A DNA stretch of 64,000 nt from Galactobacter sp052108535 (lineage in GTDB: Bacteria; Actinomycetota; Actinomycetes; Actinomycetales; Micrococcaceae). The stretch covers positions 1-64,000 of the forward strand of contig JBQDZM010000011.1 of assembly GCA_052108535.1 (NCBI GenBank), written 5' to 3'. The first letter of the stretch is position 1. Each line of letters starts with the position of its first letter. A program made the translations under genes and the position numbers. This document shows, in pieces, positions 59,813-64,000 of the stretch. The notes under the pieces are model-generated. The model was given only the letters and a program-made list of their open reading frames with translations. It did no database searches and had not been told where the DNA came from.

Positions 59813-60721
59813 ATGGCAACGCAGGATCAGGGGTTCAAGATCCGTTGGGGCAAGGTGTCCCTGGCGCTGCTCGGCGCGCTCGCGCTGTTGGCTGTGCCCG
59901 TGACGTTTGTGCTCGCGTGCTTCACCACCCTGAGTTTCCTGGTGCCACTGGGATGTGCCGTCCTCGTCGCCGCGAGCTTCGTGGGGCTGCGTACCGCTGC
60001 CATCCGTGATCGCAAACGCAAGGCGTGGGCCCGGGCGGAATCGGCGGTCCCTGAGGCCGAATTCGCTGAGAAGGCACGGCAAGAACCCGAGGACGGCAGC
60101 GACCAGATCATCGCGGCCGAGGTCCCGGAGAACGTCGCGGACGCCTCTCGGTCCGCTGCTGCAGCGGAATCCGTGAGCGCTTACGTCGCAGAGCCGGAAG
60201 CAGAGATCACCGAGGAGGCCTTCGATTTCGAGGCCCCGTTCACCGAGGTGGAGACCCCCAGCAAGCCCGGCGTGACGTCCGAGCTCGACGATGCCAACGG
60301 CGAGGCTGAGGTCGGCGCTGCTGAGGTCGATGGGTCTGCGCAAGGTCGGCAGGCGGCCGTCGAGCAGGCCGAGGAATCGACCACTGCTGCGCAGATGTCC
60401 TCAAACTCCACTTGGTCCCCACGAGACATTCCTACGCCGACGTATGTCGGGGCCGAGCCCGTGGAACGGGATCTGCCCTCGGCCGAGCCCGCAGCGGAGG
60501 AGAAGAAGGCCACGTCGGTGACCAGCATCCGCAAGGCGGAACGCGACCGTGCGGAGCAGGAGCGCTCCGGTTCTGAGGTGCGCGATATCGAGCCCTCCGC
60601 ACAAGCTGACCTCTCAGTGCAGGCCCACGTCTCTGCCGGAGGCGCGGACGACGAGTTCGTCAACGCCGAGTCCGCCAAGCGGCTGGATCTCGACGCAGTA
60701 CTGCAGCGTCGCCGGGCCTGA
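59813..60721 (+). CDS. Two-helix membrane protein with long acidic tail
   Basis: 302 residues from ATG 59813, SD AGGAGGG at 59802-59808. Two adjacent membrane helices at ~15-60 (SLALLGALALLAVPVTFVLA; FLVPLGCAVLVAASFVGL), then ~235 residues rich in Glu, Ala, Ser and Asp, likely disordered, with a basic patch near SIRKAERDRAEQERS and RRRA at the end. No enzymatic motif seen. Family not recognised. Confidence 0.75.
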   Translation: MATQDQGFKIRWGKVSLALLGALALLAVPVTFVLACFTTLSFLVPLGCAVLVAASFVGLRTAAIRDRKRKAWARAESAVPEAEFAEKARQEPEDGSDQIIAAEVPENVADASRSAAAAESVSAYVAEPEAEITEEAFDFEAPFTEVETPSKPGVTSELDDANGEAEVGAAEVDGSAQGRQAAVEQAEESTTAAQMSSNSTWSPRDIPTPTYVGAEPVERDLPSAEPAAEEKKATSVTSIRKAERDRAEQERSGSEVRDIEPSAQADLSVQAHVSAGGADDEFVNAESAKRLDLDAVLQRRRA

Positions 60722-60803
60722 GATCTCGTCAAAGGGCCGCAAGCCTCAGCGCCGGGTCGTCAAAGCGCACGGTTCCAAACCTCAGAGCATGTGGCCCCAC
60801 ACC

Positions 60804-61319
60804 TCAGACGTGTCGCGAACCCACGCTTGCCCCCGGATGGTGGGCAAAGATCAGCGTGGTCTCGGTGTGAGCCACTGATGCATCCGTGGTCAGGTTGTCC
60901 AACACCCAGTCCCGGAGGGCGTCCGTAGACGCCACCGCGATCCGGAGCATGTAGTCGGTGCCGCCGGAGAGGTGGAACATCTCCAAGACGTCAGGCAGCC
61001 GTGGAGCGGCCGCTGTGAAACGATCGATCTCGTCGCGGTCGTGGGCCCTCAGTTTCACCGCGATGAGTGCCTGGACGGGGCGGCCAAGAGCCTGCAGTGA
61101 CACCGCGGCGTTGAAACCGGTGATGATGCCTCGATCCACCAGGGACCGGGTGCGGACCAGAGCGGTGCTGGGTGCAACCCCGATGGCATCGGCCAGGGCC
61201 GCGTTGCTCATGCGAGCATCGGCGCTCAACAGGTCGATGATGGCTCTGTCCGTCTCATCCAGCCCCTGAGGGGTTTTGCTGGTGGACGGGTTCGCCTCCG
61301 AGGTGGTCATGCGTTCCAT
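60804..61319 (-). CDS. Lrp/AsnC family regulator
   Basis: 172 residues. N-terminal helix-turn-helix (LDETDRAIIDLLSADARMSNAALADAIGVAPSTALVRTRSL) and C-terminal RAM domain (VQALIAVKLRAHDRDEID, HLSGGTDYMLRIAV). Start ATG 61319 or 61310; GAATGT lies 6 nt before 61319. Divergent from an alanine-type aminotransferase 84 bp away, which it probably controls in response to an amino acid. Confidence 0.9.
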   Translation of the reverse strand: MERMTTSEANPSTSKTPQGLDETDRAIIDLLSADARMSNAALADAIGVAPSTALVRTRSLVDRGIITGFNAAVSLQALGRPVQALIAVKLRAHDRDEIDRFTAAAPRLPDVLEMFHLSGGTDYMLRIAVASTDALRDWVLDNLTTDASVAHTETTLIFAHHPGASVGSRHV

Positions 61320-61403
61320 TGCACCACATTCGCCGCCTTGTCCTTTTGCACCGCCTACGTCACCTTGTCCCCGCTGAGGCTGCTGTGGTGACAAGATGGG
61401 TGT

Positions 61404-62624
61404 GTGTCAGAGATCAAGAAGTCGGCCAAGCTCTCCAACGTCCTGTACGACATCCGTGGCCCGGTGCTGGACGAGGCCCAGCGGATGGAGGATCAGGGAC
61501 ATCGCATCCTGAAGCTCAATATCGGCAATCCTGCGCCGTTCGGTTTTGAAGCGCCGGATGCGGTGTTGGTGGACATGATTCGCAACCTGCCGCAGGCTCA
61601 GGGGTATTCCGATTCGCGCGGCATCATGTCTGCGCGCACCGCAGTCTCGCAGTACTACCAGACCCGGGGTATCCAGACCATCGGCGTGGACGACATCTAC
61701 CTGGGCAACGGCGTTTCCGAACTGATCCAGTTGAGCTTGAACGCGTTGCTGGACAACGGGGACGAGGTCCTGATCCCCGCGCCTGACTACCCTCTCTGGA
61801 CGGCTTCGACCTCCCTGGCCGGCGGCACGGCCGTGCACTATTTGTGCGTGGAGGAAGAAGGGTGGATGCCGGACCTGGAGGACATCGCCGCCAAGATCAC
61901 GCCCCGGACCAAGGGCATCGTGGTGATCAACCCGAACAACCCGACTGGAGCGGTGTACCCCAAGCACGTCTTGGAAGGCATCCTTGAGCTGGCCAGGCAG
62001 CATGACCTCATCGTCTTCGCGGACGAGATCTACGAGAAGATCACCTATGACGGTGTGGAGCACGTCAACATGGCCGCCCTGTCAGATGACGTGATCACCC
62101 TGACCTTCTCCGGTCTGTCCAAGGCCTATCGCGTTTGCGGTTTCCGTGCGGGCTGGATGGCGATCTCCGGCCCCAAGCATCGGGCAGCCGGGTACATCGA
62201 GGGTCTGAACATGCTCACCAATATGCGCCTGTGTGCCAACGTGCCCGGGCAGCACGCGATTCAGACGGCGCTGGGTGGGTACCAGTCCATCAACGACTTG
62301 ATCCTGCCGGGCGGGCGATTGCTGGAACAGCGCAACCTGGCCCACCGCATGCTCAATGACATTCCCGGGGTTTCCTGCGAACCTGCCCATGGCTCGTTGT
62401 ACCTCTTCCCGCGCCTGGACCCTGAGGTCTACCCGATTCAGGACGATGAGTTCTTTGCCTTGGATCTGCTCAAGCAGCAGAAGATCCTGGTGACGCAGGG
62501 CACCGGCTTCAACTGGGTGGCACCGGACCACTTCCGACTGGTGTTCCTGCCGGACACCAAGATGCTGGCCGACGCCATCGGACGGATCTCCGAGTACCTG
62601 GAGTCAATGCGCGAACGCGCCTGA
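61404..62624 (+). CDS. Class I/II aminotransferase, alanine-forming type
   Basis: 406 residues, closest in motif pattern to AlaA/AlaT: NIGNPAPFGFEAPD, YSDSRGIMSARTAVSQYY, PAPDYPLWTASTSLAGG, NPNNPTGAVYPK, FADEIYEKI and the PLP Lys in FSGLSKAYRVCGFRAGW. Likely glutamate-pyruvate transaminase. GTG 61404 lies 6 nt after CAAGAT and lacks an SD. Paired with the Lrp regulator. Confidence 0.92.
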   Translation: MSEIKKSAKLSNVLYDIRGPVLDEAQRMEDQGHRILKLNIGNPAPFGFEAPDAVLVDMIRNLPQAQGYSDSRGIMSARTAVSQYYQTRGIQTIGVDDIYLGNGVSELIQLSLNALLDNGDEVLIPAPDYPLWTASTSLAGGTAVHYLCVEEEGWMPDLEDIAAKITPRTKGIVVINPNNPTGAVYPKHVLEGILELARQHDLIVFADEIYEKITYDGVEHVNMAALSDDVITLTFSGLSKAYRVCGFRAGWMAISGPKHRAAGYIEGLNMLTNMRLCANVPGQHAIQTALGGYQSINDLILPGGRLLEQRNLAHRMLNDIPGVSCEPAHGSLYLFPRLDPEVYPIQDDEFFALDLLKQQKILVTQGTGFNWVAPDHFRLVFLPDTKMLADAIGRISEYLESMRERA

Positions 62625-62661
62625 GTGCGTAACTCCGGGCCCGCCGCTCGGGTACGACCTC

Positions 62662-62713
62662 GGCCTGACGCGGCGACTCCAGACACCGGCCCGACGCGGC
62701 GACTTCAAGCACC
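62662..62713. repeat. 26-bp imperfect tandem duplication
   Basis: Units 62662-62687 and 62688-62713 match at 22 of 26 positions (GGCC.GACGCGGCGACT core). Lies between the aminotransferase and xseB, non-coding. Confidence 0.6.
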
Positions 62714-62744
62714 GCGGCGAGGGTAGGGCGTTAACCGCGGTAGA

Positions 62745-63017
62745 TCACTGCGCTGAGCTGACGGAAGTGGTGGGTTCCCCGGTTCCACGGACCGCGTCCA
62801 AACGTGCCTTGGCGCCGGCGAGCCATTCTTCGCAGCGCTGGGCCAGGGCCTCTCCGCGTTCCCACAGTGCCAACGATTCCTCCAGACCTGCTCCGCCGGC
62901 TTCCAGCCGTTGGACCACGTCCACGAGTTGGGCCCTGGCCTGTTCGTAGCTGAGCTGATCGATGTCCTGAGCGCTGGTGCCGCTGGAGTCCACTGGGTTC
63001 TGACCTTGAGTGCTCAT
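62745..63017 (-). CDS. xseB: Exodeoxyribonuclease VII small subunit
   Basis: 90 residues, coiled-coil partner of XseA: LSYEQARAQLVDVVQRLEAGGAGLEESLALWERGEALAQRCEEWL. Follows xseA with 89 nt between, more than the overlap seen in many genomes. Confidence 0.94.
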   Translation of the reverse strand: MSTQGQNPVDSSGTSAQDIDQLSYEQARAQLVDVVQRLEAGGAGLEESLALWERGEALAQRCEEWLAGAKARLDAVRGTGEPTTSVSSAQ

Positions 63018-63106
63018 GTCTGTTCCTGATCTTTCGGTTGCTTTGGGTGCTGATTCTGCTGTGCTCTGGTTGAGCTATCGGACCGGTGCGCTGTGGCCCC
63101 GGTGAT

Positions 63107-64000
63107 TCAGTCAACGGATTCGTGCCGCAGCGGGTCCGGGAGTGCTCCACGGGAGTCCAGTGCCAGCAGGCCGTTCGCCAAGCGTGCGGTGACTCGGGTC
63201 CCGGTTGGTGCCTGGTCCGCGGAGCGCAGAACGGTTCCGTCCTCGTGCTGCAGCACCGAGTAACCGCGGTCGAGGGTCTGTTGGGGGGAGAGGGACCGAA
63301 CGCGGGCGCTGAGATGGGCGATCTCGTCCTTGGCCCGAGACACTCGCTGGCGTACGGCGTAGTCACCTCGTTCCCGCAGGCGGGTCAGGTCCTCGTCCCT
63401 GACGCTGATCATCCCGTACGGGTCGCGGAGGACCGGGCGGGTGCGCAAGGTGTGTAGATCCTGTGCGGACCGATCCAGAAGTCGTCCGAGCCCAAGTCGC
63501 AGTCGTTGCCGGCCTTCTGCGATCCCGGCGCGTTCCTCTCCTACGTCCGGGACCACCCGTTTGGCCGCGTCGGTGGGGGTGGAAGCACGCAGATCTGCGA
63601 CGTCATCCAGCAGCGGCCGGTCAGCTTCGTGCCCGATGGCGGAGACCACCGGGGTGCGGGCCGCCGAGACCGCGCGGACCACGCGTTCGTCGCTGAAACC
63701 GAGAAGATCCTCGAGGGACCCGCCGCCGCGCGCGATGATGATGACATCCACGCTGGGGTTCGCATCCAGCTCTTGGACGGCCGCCGTGACCTCACTGACG
63801 CAATGCACGCCCTGCACCGCGGTGTGACGGACCTCGAAAGCGACCTCGGGCCAACGCAATCCGGCGTTGCGCAGCACATCCTTTTCGGCATCCGAGTCGC
63901 GTCCGGTGATGAGGCCGATACGTTGAGGCAGGAACGGGAGAGGGCGCTTGCGCTCGGCGTTGAACAGGCCTTCGTCAGCAAGCTGTCGACGCAGACGCTC
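63107..64000 (-). CDS. xseA: Exodeoxyribonuclease VII large subunit (partial)
   Basis: Digests single-stranded DNA to oligonucleotides in repair. The reading frame runs off the window end; the 297 visible residues include PQRIGLITGRDSDAEKDVLR, DVIIIARGGGSLEDLLGFSDE and VVSAIGHEADRPLLDDVADLRASTPTDAAK, the catalytic-domain signatures, and a coiled-coil region, ending at 63107. The N-terminal OB-fold part is outside. Confidence 0.96.
   Translation of the reverse strand, partial: ERLRRQLADEGLFNAERKRPLPFLPQRIGLITGRDSDAEKDVLRNAGLRWPEVAFEVRHTAVQGVHCVSEVTAAVQELDANPSVDVIIIARGGGSLEDLLGFSDERVVRAVSAARTPVVSAIGHEADRPLLDDVADLRASTPTDAAKRVVPDVGEERAGIAEGRQRLRLGLGRLLDRSAQDLHTLRTRPVLRDPYGMISVRDEDLTRLRERGDYAVRQRVSRAKDEIAHLSARVRSLSPQQTLDRGYSVLQHEDGTVLRSADQAPTGTRVTARLANGLLALDSRGALPDPLRHESVD

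Overview
High-GC actinobacterial chromosome. The whole str-S10-spc-alpha ribosomal array is present, as are two HrcA/CIRCE operators at groES-groEL, a GuaB3 paralogue, an actinobacterial FmdB protein, TANNNT promoters and many GTG starts. Protein sequences resemble Micrococcaceae (Arthrobacter, Kocuria, Micrococcus relatives); I do not assign a genus. I saw no rRNA, tRNA, prophage, IS element or CRISPR array. The window is essentially housekeeping with a few odd insertions, and holds one assembly gap of 100 N (47148-47247).

Layout. 1-4812: str operon rpsL-rpsG-fusA-tuf with stem-loops between genes. 5273-10523: S10 operon rpsJ to rpsQ, closed by a 27-bp stem. 10885-14977: first half of spc (rplN to rplO) with no rpsN. 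15145-16983: a secreted SH3-like/glycerophosphodiesterase-like protein splitting rplO from secY. 17135-23292: secY-adk, map, infA-rpmJ-rpsM-rpsK-rpoA-rplQ. 23490-25645: truA, rplM-rpsI. 25865-31761: cell-wall and CoA precursors (glmM, mscL, coaA, glmS, galU). 31878-37572: acpS-nnr, a double-domain TagF-like polymerase, and a family 2 glycosyltransferase. 37616-41831: alr-tsaE-tsaB-rimI-tsaD (D-alanine and t6A tRNA modification). 41901-44441: a YbdK-type ligase and a THUMP-like methyltransferase separated by a (ACTGGG)9 microsatellite. 44538-46736: groES-groEL. 46854-47336: a composite 154-bp repeat built on TTCGCGAA. 47531-53397: guanine nucleotide cluster guaB, guaB3, guaA, with a SURF1 protein and a DUF3817 protein between. 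53578-57746: a 1303-residue helicase/nuclease-like protein with degenerate catalytic motifs plus a small partner. 57759-64000: SAF protein, FmdB, 5-FCL, an acidic membrane protein, Lrp/AsnC regulator with a divergent aminotransferase, xseB and partial xseA.

How it works together. The first 25 kb supplies ribosomes, elongation factors, the Sec channel, N-terminal maturation and the RNA polymerase alpha subunit. The middle links amino-sugar, UDP-glucose, D-alanine and teichoic-acid-like envelope chemistry. Two patterns recur. First, many non-ribosomal genes have a TANNNT hexamer 6-9 nt before the start codon and no Shine-Dalgarno sequence, the signature of leaderless mRNAs, whereas ribosomal genes have SD leaders. 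Second, transcription units end in long near-perfect stem-loops, mostly without a T tract. The least explained items are the TTCGCGAA repeat array around the assembly gap and the degenerate helicase/nuclease operon downstream of guaA.
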